Source: CBDFLD01 sp965249005
GTDB lineage: Bacteria; Acidobacteriota; UBA6911
Length of the DNA: 64,000 nucleotides
Assembly: GCA_965249005.1 (NCBI GenBank)
Contig: CBDFLD010000011.1
Span: forward strand, 62,001-126,000
Direction: 5' to 3'
Shown here: positions 47,039-55,036 of the stretch, in pieces
How positions within the stretch are numbered: the first letter of the stretch is position 1
Layout: every line of letters starts with the position of its first letter
Program-made: the position numbers and the translations under genes
The notes under the pieces: model-generated
What the model was told of the DNA's origin: nothing
The model's input: only the letters and a program-made list of their open reading frames with translations
Databases searched by the model: none

Positions 47039-47704
47039 TTGAACACCAATCTGGCTGATATCATTCGACGGGCGCGTGAGGGTGAAATAGACGCTTTCCA
47101 GCAGATTCATGAGCAGTACGGCCGCCGTATCCTGAATTTCGTGTACCGGATGGTCGAGAGCTGGGAGGATGCCGAGGACCTGACCCAGAATGTGTTTCTC
47201 ATTGTTTTCAATGAGCTGGGACGCCTTCAGGACGAGCAGCGATTCGAGTCCTGGCTCTACCGGATAGCGAGGAATGAGGTTTACCAGGAATTCCGGAAGC
47301 GGCGTGGGAAGGCCTGGGGCACGGAGGCGTCGGACGAATACGAGCCCGAGGATCCAACCAAGGTACAGTTGGCGGATGAGCGGCCGACCCCGCAGGAGAG
47401 GATCCTGCGACAGGAGCTGGGCAGCACGATCGGCGCGGTGCTCCGATCCCTGCCTCCGAAGCTTCGGGAGGTATTTGTGCTGGCAGTGATGCATGAGCGG
47501 AGTTACGCGGAGATTTCAGACATCGTCGGCCGGTCGCTGCTCTCGGTGAAAACCGATATCTATCGCGCCCGCAGTCATGCTCGCAAGGCTCTCAGTGCCT
47601 ATCTGGAACCGGGCCGGGTCGAAGCCAAGGCCGGGAAAGACAGCGCCGAGAGGGTCCTTCGGGAAGCAACCAAGGAAACGACGAAGCGCCGCAAGGAATC
47701 TTAG
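47039..47704 (+). CDS. ECF-type RNA polymerase sigma factor
   Basis: Sigma factor of 221 residues. Region 2 is EQYGRRILNFVYRMVESWEDAEDLTQNVFL and region 4 is LRSLPPKLREVFVLAVMHERSYAEISDIVGRSLLSVKTDIYRAR; regions 1 and 3 are absent, which defines the ECF group. The C-terminal tail of about 35 charged residues is longer than usual. The start seems to be TTG 47039, because an in-frame stop lies 12 bp upstream and the protein begins with the normal helix. It is followed after 53 bp by an anti-sigma gene. The stimulus is unknown. Confidence 0.92.
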   Translation: MNTNLADIIRRAREGEIDAFQQIHEQYGRRILNFVYRMVESWEDAEDLTQNVFLIVFNELGRLQDEQRFESWLYRIARNEVYQEFRKRRGKAWGTEASDEYEPEDPTKVQLADERPTPQERILRQELGSTIGAVLRSLPPKLREVFVLAVMHERSYAEISDIVGRSLLSVKTDIYRARSHARKALSAYLEPGRVEAKAGKDSAERVLREATKETTKRRKES

Positions 47705-47757
47705 TGGGCTAGTCATACTAGGCATACTAGCCATGGCGACGAGATCAGGAAAACTAG

Positions 47758-48381
47758 ATGGCTCGTGACAACAACCATCCGAAGGACTTGAGTCCTCATC
47801 TGGACAATGACTATTCCGATAAGGAATACAACAGAATTCAGGCACATCTGTCGGAATGCTCGCACTGCCGGGAGGAGCTTGAGTCCATCCAGCAAATGGA
47901 AGCGCTGTTTCGAGCCCCGGAGATTCAGATCGAGCCGTCGCCTTTTCAGTGGACCCGGATCGCAGCTCGATTGGAGGCCGGGGAAGAACCACGGCGAAAG
48001 CGCATTGGCTGGGTTCCGGGCGGCTTGGCCGGATCGTGGGACAAATGGAAGAGTCTCGTGGGTGCGGGTCGGCTGGCCCCTTTTTCGGCCGCGAGAGCCG
48101 CGACCACTCTCGCATTGGTCGTAGTATTGGGATTGATGGCCGTGGGCGGTTTCCAGTACCTGGGGTACCAGCAGCAGAATCAGTTGGACCGGCAGATCCT
48201 CACAATGATTGCCAATGCCGACCTGGGGATCCCCGGTTTGCATGATGGGCTGTATGAAAACAACGGAGAGGGGCTCAACCCGTTTCGTCGCTACATCGAG
48301 GAAAGCGAAAGGGGAAACCCGTTTGATAATTTCCTCTATCCATTGGAGAACCGGAGCCTTAATCCATTCGTGCTTCGATAA
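47758..48381 (+). CDS. zinc-finger anti-sigma factor
   Basis: Protein of 207 residues. The N-terminal zinc-binding anti-sigma motif HLSECSHCREEL (H-x3-C-x2-C) is preceded by a helix with a conserved upstream His. A single membrane segment (AATTLALVVVLGLMAVGGFQYL) lies at about residues 117-138, and an extracytoplasmic domain of about 65 residues follows. It probably binds and inhibits the sigma factor encoded just before it and is released when the outer domain senses a signal. The segment NPFRRY...NPFDNFLYP is repetitive. AGGA precedes the ATG. Confidence 0.88.
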   Translation: MARDNNHPKDLSPHLDNDYSDKEYNRIQAHLSECSHCREELESIQQMEALFRAPEIQIEPSPFQWTRIAARLEAGEEPRRKRIGWVPGGLAGSWDKWKSLVGAGRLAPFSAARAATTLALVVVLGLMAVGGFQYLGYQQQNQLDRQILTMIANADLGIPGLHDGLYENNGEGLNPFRRYIEESERGNPFDNFLYPLENRSLNPFVLR

Positions 48382-48446
48382 TAGAAGTGGACGGAAACAT
48401 TGTCCGCCGCGGGTGTTCGCAGCGGCAAAGAGTTATGGGAGAAGTC

Positions 48447-48992
48447 ATGACCGAACGATTCCTTGACTTCGGTGTGCGAGGCTTTTGGCCCTTTGGCCAA
48501 GCTCTCAAGATTACAGCGATGGTGTGGCTCCTATCGGCACCTACAGTTGGGTGGGCCCAGAACCCGGCGCCGGCCGACGCCCCCCCGAGCATGCAGGTAA
48601 TGCCGGCAATGAATGACGAGGTGCGAAAGACCTTCGAAAAGGCGTCCGTCCTTCACGATCTTTCCCTGGCGTACCTGGAAAAGGGGGATTTGGAGAACGT
48701 GACGGCCGCTGCCCGCAGGTTGATCGAGCTCTCCTTCCCCGCCGAGCACGAGGGACTTCTGGCCGCCAGCCTTTCTATGATCGCGGACAAGCTGGGCGAA
48801 CACCAGCAGTTCAACCTAGCCCAGACCCTGCTGGACGAGGTGTTGGAGACGTTCGAACGGAGCGCGAGTCGCGCGCGCGTTCTTAAAATGAAAGCACGGC
48901 TTTACCGGACGGCCGGAAACAACGATCAGGCCATAGAGACGTGGCTCCGGGCGCTGGAACTGGAAGAACCCGACTCCCTCCGCCAGCGCTGA
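48447..48992 (+). CDS. small exported helical (TPR-like) protein
   Basis: Protein of 181 residues with a signal peptide (ALKITAMVWLLSAPTVGWAQ, cleavage after AQ). A helical part with two to three TPR-like pairs follows (LAYLEKGDLENVTAAARRLIE, DKLGEHQQFNLAQTLLDEVLE, RLYRTAGNNDQAIETWLRALELE). ATG 48447 is preceded by GGGAGAAG; earlier in-frame codons lack a site. It is probably in one unit with the sigma/anti-sigma pair (66-bp gap), so it may be a periplasmic partner of the anti-sigma factor, which is inference. Confidence 0.72.
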   Translation: MTERFLDFGVRGFWPFGQALKITAMVWLLSAPTVGWAQNPAPADAPPSMQVMPAMNDEVRKTFEKASVLHDLSLAYLEKGDLENVTAAARRLIELSFPAEHEGLLAASLSMIADKLGEHQQFNLAQTLLDEVLETFERSASRARVLKMKARLYRTAGNNDQAIETWLRALELEEPDSLRQR

Positions 48993-49140
48993 GGCGCCGG
49001 CTAAACAACTGAGCGATAATAAAAAAACTACTTTACAGACACCCCCGGGTCGATTATATACTGGCTGGTGACAGCGCCAGCTCTTTTGAATTGGGCGATT
49101 TGATCCGTCGTTGATTTGCACGTTGATCCAGCTACTGAAC

Positions 49141-50787
49141 ATGACGATGCATCGCGAAACCCGGCGAAGCCCGGTACCAGGCCGACAGGGACGCCTATTG
49201 GGCCCGCTTGGCCCAATGAGATGGATCTCTCGCTCCGTTTCCGCGGCCGTTGCTCCCCGCTTGGCAGCCCTCCGGGCCCGGCCGGCAAGGGGTGTTGGGC
49301 TCTCCGTCTTGCTTTTCGCCACACCCTGTCTGCTCCTGTACTTTCTGTATTCCTCCGCCGGCAATGGACAGACCGCACCGATCCGGCAGGATGAATCCAG
49401 CAAAGCACTCGATCCCATCGATCCCTACTCGGATAACCCACGTGATGCGCGGGCGTCTCAACCCAGTCGCTATCACGAGCAGTTGCGCGAAGTTCCGAAT
49501 CCACGTTTTCAAGCGACGCACGGTGATGCCAACGATCTCTTCGACACCGCGACGGCCGCGATGGAAATGATCGCGGCCCAAGCAGATCCCTACCTGGCTG
49601 CCTATCTAGCAGGACAGACCGAGGGGGAGCTGGCACCGGAACCGAATGCAACAGAGGTTCCGACCTACGGCCCCAACCTATCATCGATGCGCAACCCGCG
49701 CCGCACACGCGAGCTTCTGCAAGCCATGGATCGCGGTGTGCTGGGTTCCTTCAGCCAGTTTTTCAACAACGTCCTGTCATCGCCGGCATCCGAGTTGCCC
49801 GGAATCGAACCCGCAGCAGTTGACAATCCCTTTCTTCAGGCGTTGGCGGAACTGAGCGTCGAAACCAGTCCGTCGGCTCCCGGGCCCGATGCCAGTCCGG
49901 CGCCCGCGGAAACATCCTCTGCCTCGGTACCCCCTTCGAATGCAGTTCCCGCAGACACAGGTCCAGTCAGGCTTGCGGGTGGCGGTCCTTCGGCACCTGT
50001 GGTGGAGACTCATCGCCCTTATTTCTTGTTGAGCGTGACCGAGAGCGGAGCTCTGGATATCCTGCAGGCAAATCAACCGAGAGAGGGGGTCTTTGCAGTC
50101 TCGCAGCTGGATATCCGCGACCTGGACCTATTTTCGTTTACGGATCCCGGCGAGACCCCCATGACCCTGGCGGTCGCAGACTACAACGGAGACAATCGTT
50201 CCGACGTGGCGCTGCACGTGCCAGCCCAGGGGCTGGTCCGGCTTTTCTACCAGGATCACGAGAGAAACTTTACGGAGCAATTGCGCATCCGCTCCTCGCG
50301 AGGTCCCAGTTCCCTTGCCGCGGGCGATTTTGATTCAGACGGACGGACCGATCTGGCCATATCTGCGATCGGGACCGGCCTCACCGTGTTTATGTACGGC
50401 AACGCCAATCACACTTTCGATCGGTTTCGTTCTTTCTTCCTTGACACCTACCGCGACTATATCGCCGTCGCTTCGGATGAAGCCGGGTCGTCGCTTCTCG
50501 GACTGACCTTCGGGAATAGAGGAAACACTCTGCACGAGTTTTCCGGCGCGAATGGATCCGAGCAGGCCTTCGAATATCTGCCCGCGCTGGACGCACGGGT
50601 CGAAAACATCCTGGGAGGGGAGCGTCGCGTTCACGTCGCCCTTTTTGGCAAGAACCTTTCCATCAATGTCGAGACCCGGACTGGGCAGCTCTGGAACGTA
50701 CTGAGCACCCATGCCGTGGCCGACGCCTCGATCGTCGTCGGCGACTTGGACCGAAACGGGACCCTCGACGTCGCAGTGGCGAAATAG
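49141..50787 (+). CDS. membrane-anchored FG-GAP (VCBS-like) repeat protein
   Basis: Protein of 548 residues. A basic N-terminus is followed by a membrane segment (GVGLSVLLFATPCLLLYFLYSS, about residues 50-71), then a disordered Pro/Ala/Ser-rich linker (about 235-285) and a C-terminal beta-propeller-like part. Three calcium-binding FG-GAP loops are readable: DYNGDNRSD, DFDSDGRTD and DLDRNGTLD. Two in-frame ATGs (49141, 49147) are possible starts. Such proteins bind carbohydrates or surface ligands outside the cell; this one has no recognised catalytic domain. It converges on gspD with 156 bp of featureless spacer. Confidence 0.75.
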   Translation: MTMHRETRRSPVPGRQGRLLGPLGPMRWISRSVSAAVAPRLAALRARPARGVGLSVLLFATPCLLLYFLYSSAGNGQTAPIRQDESSKALDPIDPYSDNPRDARASQPSRYHEQLREVPNPRFQATHGDANDLFDTATAAMEMIAAQADPYLAAYLAGQTEGELAPEPNATEVPTYGPNLSSMRNPRRTRELLQAMDRGVLGSFSQFFNNVLSSPASELPGIEPAAVDNPFLQALAELSVETSPSAPGPDASPAPAETSSASVPPSNAVPADTGPVRLAGGGPSAPVVETHRPYFLLSVTESGALDILQANQPREGVFAVSQLDIRDLDLFSFTDPGETPMTLAVADYNGDNRSDVALHVPAQGLVRLFYQDHERNFTEQLRIRSSRGPSSLAAGDFDSDGRTDLAISAIGTGLTVFMYGNANHTFDRFRSFFLDTYRDYIAVASDEAGSSLLGLTFGNRGNTLHEFSGANGSEQAFEYLPALDARVENILGGERRVHVALFGKNLSINVETRTGQLWNVLSTHAVADASIVVGDLDRNGTLDVAVAK

Positions 50788-50943
50788 CTTCGCGCTTGGC
50801 GTCTTCCGCTAACCGCTTTCCGAGATATCAAGACAACTCAACTCAAACCGACCCCGTGTTAGCGGCCTTGGGGTGATCTGCGTTACGGAACTACTAGCAC
50901 GCCGATAGAAGCGCAGAGGGAAAGCGCTAGACGGCAAGCCTCA

Positions 50944-53535
50944 TCACTTCTGACTTGTCTCTGGCGGCTTCGCCTTCTCTCTCTCCTCCGCGGCTTCCCT
51001 CAGATCCTTGGCTACATCTGCATTGAAGCTGTCGACGAGCTTGCGCACACCGCGGAGCGAGTCTTTGAGTTTCAGGGTGAGCTCCTCGAACTCGTCCGGG
51101 GTTCGAATCACGTGGGGTGTGATCAGGATGAGAATCTCCGAACGATTCCCTCCTCTCCTGGTGCGGCCGAAGAGAGCTCCGAGGACTGGAATCTCCGAAA
51201 GAAACGGGACTCCGGAGCGGGACCAGTTCTGCGCCTCGCGGATCAGGCCGGCGATCGCCACCGTATCACCGTCCTTCACGGCCAGGGTGGTCGACACGCT
51301 GCTCTTGTTGAAGGTGGGTCCGTCATCGGTGGACGCACCCGGAGCGCTGACTTCCTGCTGCAAGGCGAGAGTGACTGTACCCGACGCGGAGATCCGGGGC
51401 ATCACGATCAGCGATATTCCGGTTTCACGGTAGCCAACCCCGGTGGTGGTCCCCCCTGAAGGAGGCACGAAGCTCCCAGTGGGGTAAGGGACCTCTCCCC
51501 CTACTATGATATTGGCCGTGGAGCCGTCGAGCGCCAGAACGGATGGAGCCTCCAGGATCTTGACATTGGTCTTGGTCTTTAAAGTGTCCAGGTTCATAAG
51601 GATTTCCCGGCCGCTGCCCACAAAGGCGAAGGTCCCGGCCGACAGGGCCCCGTTTGATTGTGCCAAACCGGCCGTGGTCTGCCTCGGATCTCCCGTTCTG
51701 GCTTGCAGCTCCGCTCCCACGCCGAATTCGAACGTATCGGTCAGATCCACCTCGAAAACCCGCGCGTCAATAAGCACCTGGCGCGGCATGACGTCGAGCT
51801 TGCGAATCACATCGACGATGTAGGAGTAGTCCGACGCGCTGGCCTGGATGATCAGCGAGTTATTCAGCTCGTCCACGACGAGGCGCACGGCATCTTGAAG
51901 ACCGCTAAACAGCCCGGCCGCCAGGACCTGACTCGACATACCGACTCCAGGATTGAGCCGAGGCCCCAGTTGCTGTCCTCCCATGAATCCGCCGCCGCTG
52001 AATCCGCCGCCGCCAAATCCTCCACCTCCGAATCCGCCGCCGCCGTATCCTCCACCTCCGAATCCTCCGCCGCCGTATCCTCCACCTCCGAATCCTCCGC
52101 CGCCGTATCCTCCACCTCCGAATCCTCCGCCGCCGTATCCTCCGCCTCCGAATCCTCCGCCCCGGTATGCGGATCCCGTCTGGCCAAACCCGCCCGTTCC
52201 CCGCGTGGCACCCGTATTTCCAAAGGGCGTGGCGGTGCCTGCAGTTCCGGAGGTTTCTTCTCCGGCAAAGGCAGCCGCTTCCCCGCCATAGAGAGCCCCC
52301 AGAATATACGCGATATTTCCTGCTGTGGAGTTCTCAACCCTGTACACGTAGGTTTGGAGGCTGCGTCCCGTGGTGGTATCGAGGATGCTGACCCAGTGCT
52401 TCACTTCCCTCAACCCACGCTTGGTATTGGCCATGACAAGAATGGCATTCAAACGATCCAAGGCAACGAAGTAGATCCCCGAGCTCTTGTTGTCCCCGCC
52501 ACCGAAGACCTTGTTCAGGTCCTCGACGACGTCACCGGCGGCGTTGTACTCCACCGGTACCAGCTCGATCAGTTCCGGGTTGAAGTAGTTGTAGTCGAGC
52601 AAACGGACGATCTCCATGATCTTGTCCACCGTGTCCGTGTAGTCGGTGATCAAGAGCATGTTGAGCCGCGCGTAGGGCATGATCACTCCCCCCTCGGTCA
52701 TGAAGAGCCTGACCGGTTCCACCAGATCCCCGACCGGGATGAATTCCATCCGGATGATGTGGGTGGCGAGCCTGCGCCGCTCGGGAAGGTTCGAGGAGTC
52801 CTGCGCGGATGGAGGGGTCGTTTGGGCCACCGGAATCACGGTGGGCGCGGCCACGCCGGCTGCGGGTGGCTCTGTTCCGTCTGATGCCTGCGGCGGGTCC
52901 TCCGGCGACTCGGCCGGCGCTGGAACCTCAGGTAGGCGCTGAATGACTTCCACGCCGCGCTTCAAAGCATCCGAGATGGGGACAATCTGGTAGATCTTTC
53001 CCTGCTGGATCAGAGCGGCATTGTTGTTTTTCAAGATGAGGTTGAACAGTGGAAATACGTCTTGAACCGACATCGGTGCCGTTGAATGAATCGTGACGCT
53101 TCCCTTGATTTGCGGATCAATGACAATCGGCGTCAACCGAAGCGTCCCTGCTATCTGATTGATGAAATCGTAGAGATCCGCGTTGTCGAAGCTGAGCTGG
53201 ATCTGATCGGAAGCCATGGGAGCAACAACCGGAAGCGGCGGCCGCGGGGCCGGTGGACCTTCGGACTCTGAAGCTTGCTGATTCGCCTTTTCGCGCTCTT
53301 GAGACTCTTCGTGCATCTTCTGAGAGATTCGAATGCGTTCCTCTCTGGTCAATCCCGTCGGAGTCTTCCGGTGTCGTTCGTTCGGATCGGGACGTTGCTG
53401 AACCGCCACCGAAACAGGCTCGGCTGACACGAGGCAAACAAAGGCCACGATCAGGGTATAGGTAATTCTCTGGCATTGGTTCCAAATGGACACGTTCTCC
53501 CCTCTCTTGCTGAGGCTGGCATTATTGTCGATCAT
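50944..53535 (-). CDS. gspD: GspD, type II secretion outer-membrane secretin
   Basis: Secretin of 863 residues. A signal segment is near residues 20-45, then comes a basic linker, the N0-like domain (IQLSFDNADLYDFINQIAGT), N1/N2-type repeats and the C-terminal secretin domain (VGGEVPYPTGSFVPP, SGVPFLSEIPVLGALFG, ILITPHVIR). Between the N2- and N3-like domains lies a Gly/Tyr/Phe-rich insert of about 60 residues made of GGGGFGGGGY units. It forms the export channel; the pilotin is not seen here. Its ATG overlaps the gspC-like stop (ATGA). It is the last gene of the minus-strand operon. Confidence 0.95.
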   Translation of the reverse strand: MIDNNASLSKRGENVSIWNQCQRITYTLIVAFVCLVSAEPVSVAVQQRPDPNERHRKTPTGLTREERIRISQKMHEESQEREKANQQASESEGPPAPRPPLPVVAPMASDQIQLSFDNADLYDFINQIAGTLRLTPIVIDPQIKGSVTIHSTAPMSVQDVFPLFNLILKNNNAALIQQGKIYQIVPISDALKRGVEVIQRLPEVPAPAESPEDPPQASDGTEPPAAGVAAPTVIPVAQTTPPSAQDSSNLPERRRLATHIIRMEFIPVGDLVEPVRLFMTEGGVIMPYARLNMLLITDYTDTVDKIMEIVRLLDYNYFNPELIELVPVEYNAAGDVVEDLNKVFGGGDNKSSGIYFVALDRLNAILVMANTKRGLREVKHWVSILDTTTGRSLQTYVYRVENSTAGNIAYILGALYGGEAAAFAGEETSGTAGTATPFGNTGATRGTGGFGQTGSAYRGGGFGGGGYGGGGFGGGGYGGGGFGGGGYGGGGFGGGGYGGGGFGGGGFGGGGFSGGGFMGGQQLGPRLNPGVGMSSQVLAAGLFSGLQDAVRLVVDELNNSLIIQASASDYSYIVDVIRKLDVMPRQVLIDARVFEVDLTDTFEFGVGAELQARTGDPRQTTAGLAQSNGALSAGTFAFVGSGREILMNLDTLKTKTNVKILEAPSVLALDGSTANIIVGGEVPYPTGSFVPPSGGTTTGVGYRETGISLIVMPRISASGTVTLALQQEVSAPGASTDDGPTFNKSSVSTTLAVKDGDTVAIAGLIREAQNWSRSGVPFLSEIPVLGALFGRTRRGGNRSEILILITPHVIRTPDEFEELTLKLKDSLRGVRKLVDSFNADVAKDLREAAEEREKAKPPETSQK
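51984..52168 (-). repeat. 30-bp minisatellite coding for GGGGFGGGGY in gspD
   Basis: Five tandem copies of a 30-bp unit (52019-52168), plus a degenerate lead-in, all in frame with the secretin. Copies 2, 3 and 4 are identical. Each codes for two GGGG[F/Y] pentads. Confidence 0.9.
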
Positions 53536-54425
53536 CGTTGGTTCTCTTTCACCTTTGGGGCTTCGCGAACAATATCGCCAAAGGGCGTCCGGATAATTCT
53601 GCGCCCCTGGGCGTCCACGCGGGAGTTCCAGGTGGAACCGGTTGGCGAGTTCGAGGATGTGGGCGCCGGCGAGCTTGCCCCCGGACTCGCAGCGGTGCGT
53701 GTGGCGGGAGCCGGTTGCCCGCGGCTCGCTGCGCTGGCGCGGGATGTCTGTTGACGCGACTGCTGGGTATTTCGAACGACTGTGCTCGTGGTGCGGACCG
53801 GGCTCGCGGCTGGTTTGGCGCCTGCACCGGTCGGTTTACCGGAGCTACCCGCACCACCAAAAGTGACCACCCGTGTCGCCAGTATCGGTGTTTTCCCGGA
53901 ACTGGACGCTTGTCGCGTTTGATCGTAGAGGGGAATAACCTCTCTCTGTGCCCCGTATTCCAGGACCATGTGCCGTTCGGTGATTTCGGTAATCTTGAAC
54001 CCTTGAATGACGTCCCCCACCCTTCTCACCTGTGCGTCGGCCTGTGCTTTTTGTCCCCTGGCAGCAGACGATTGACGGACCAGGGCGAGTCGCTCCCTCG
54101 ATGACAGCGTGACACCCACCAGGGCCGGCCGAGGATTGAGGGCAAGGCTCGGCGGAGACTGAGTCTTGTCGCTCTTTTCCACTCCGGGAGCGGACCGGGT
54201 TTCGGAAAATAGATTCTGCTCCGAGATGACCCCGTAAGCCGATGGATTGGACCGGGGTCGAGATGCGGCCGGAGGTGCAGGTTTCGTGGGGAGCGGTGTG
54301 AGGGAACCAAGTTTTTCTAGGGCATTGTCCTTCTCGAACTGCTCCACATCACTATAGAGCTGCCAGACCAGCAGACCCACCCCAAGCAGCAGCATTCCGT
54401 TGATTGCGATCCATATCTTTGTCAT
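53532..54425 (-). CDS. gspC: GspC-like inner-membrane clamp protein without PDZ domain
   Basis: Protein of 297 residues. One N-terminal membrane helix (IWIAINGMLLLGVGLLVWQLY) is followed by a periplasmic HR-like domain (ISEQNLFSETR...LALNPRPALVGVTLSSRERLALV...VGDVIQGFKITEITERHMVL). The last third is an Ala/Ser/Pro/Arg-rich low-complexity tail and no PDZ fold is visible, unlike many GspC proteins. PilP is related in fold, but the position between gspM and gspD favours GspC. ATGA overlap with gspD. Confidence 0.78.
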   Translation of the reverse strand: MTKIWIAINGMLLLGVGLLVWQLYSDVEQFEKDNALEKLGSLTPLPTKPAPPAASRPRSNPSAYGVISEQNLFSETRSAPGVEKSDKTQSPPSLALNPRPALVGVTLSSRERLALVRQSSAARGQKAQADAQVRRVGDVIQGFKITEITERHMVLEYGAQREVIPLYDQTRQASSSGKTPILATRVVTFGGAGSSGKPTGAGAKPAASPVRTTSTVVRNTQQSRQQTSRASAASRGQPAPATRTAASPGASSPAPTSSNSPTGSTWNSRVDAQGRRIIRTPFGDIVREAPKVKENQR

Positions 54426-55036
54426 AAGCCTCCCTGCGACTCCTGCCCCGGCGAGCCCGAGTCTCCCTTGGAGGGAGCCTCAGCCTTCTTCGGAGCAACG
54501 TAAGCTGAAACGGTGATACGGGGACGAATTCTCTCCACCTTTTGGACCTTCAGTGCGTTGATCATGATCTCGTCCACAATCAGTTGCTTCCCGTAATTCT
54601 GGATGGCCGCCAACAACTGCACGAGTTGATCGGGAGCCGAATTCGTCTCGATCTGGACCGAGATCTTCGTCACCTCGTTCTCGACTTTCTTTTCGCGCTG
54701 GATATCGCGACGCGTGATCTCGACTCCGTTTTCGTCCGCGATCTCCCTGAGCAACTTCTGCAGCTCGGCACCAGCAATCGCCGGGCTGTCTCCGGCAAGG
54801 AAAAGCGATTCCGTCTCGTCCAGCCTTTGGCGGTATTGCTCGAGCTGCGATTTGTAGTTCTCCTCGGAGGCAAGCGTCTGCCGGTACCGGAGCAGCATCC
54901 GTCTCTTGTAGTCCAGGCTGTTGGTAAACTCGTCCTGGTCGGGCGTCATGTCTTCTTCCCAGAAGAAGAACAAACTGAGCAGCACGACAGCCACGGCCGC
55001 GTAAATGAGCCACTTTTCCCTAGAAGAAATCTTCAT
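54422..55036 (-). CDS. gspM: GspM (PilO-like) inner-membrane assembly protein
   Basis: Protein of 204 residues. An N-terminal membrane helix (WLIYAAVAVVLLSLFFFW), then a coiled-coil stretch and a ferredoxin-like domain in the C-terminal half, as in GspM/PilO. ATG 55036 has GGTGGAAGG nine bases upstream; its first base is the last base of the gspL stop. An alternative ATG three codons earlier has no proper spacing. The protein sits with GspL in the inner-membrane platform. Confidence 0.8.
   Translation of the reverse strand: MKISSREKWLIYAAVAVVLLSLFFFWEEDMTPDQDEFTNSLDYKRRMLLRYRQTLASEENYKSQLEQYRQRLDETESLFLAGDSPAIAGAELQKLLREIADENGVEITRRDIQREKKVENEVTKISVQIETNSAPDQLVQLLAAIQNYGKQLIVDEIMINALKVQKVERIRPRITVSAYVAPKKAEAPSKGDSGSPGQESQGGL

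Noticed and set aside
47707..47732. Inverted repeat GGCTAGT/ACTAGCC between the sigma and anti-sigma genes as a terminator
   Set aside because: Only 7 bp with a 12-nt loop and no T-run; the two genes are expected to be coexpressed.
51953..52291. Plus-strand proline-rich reading frame (PPPPNPPPPY repeats)
   Set aside because: It is the antisense image of the GGGGFGGGGY tract of gspD; it has no ribosome site and no independent features.
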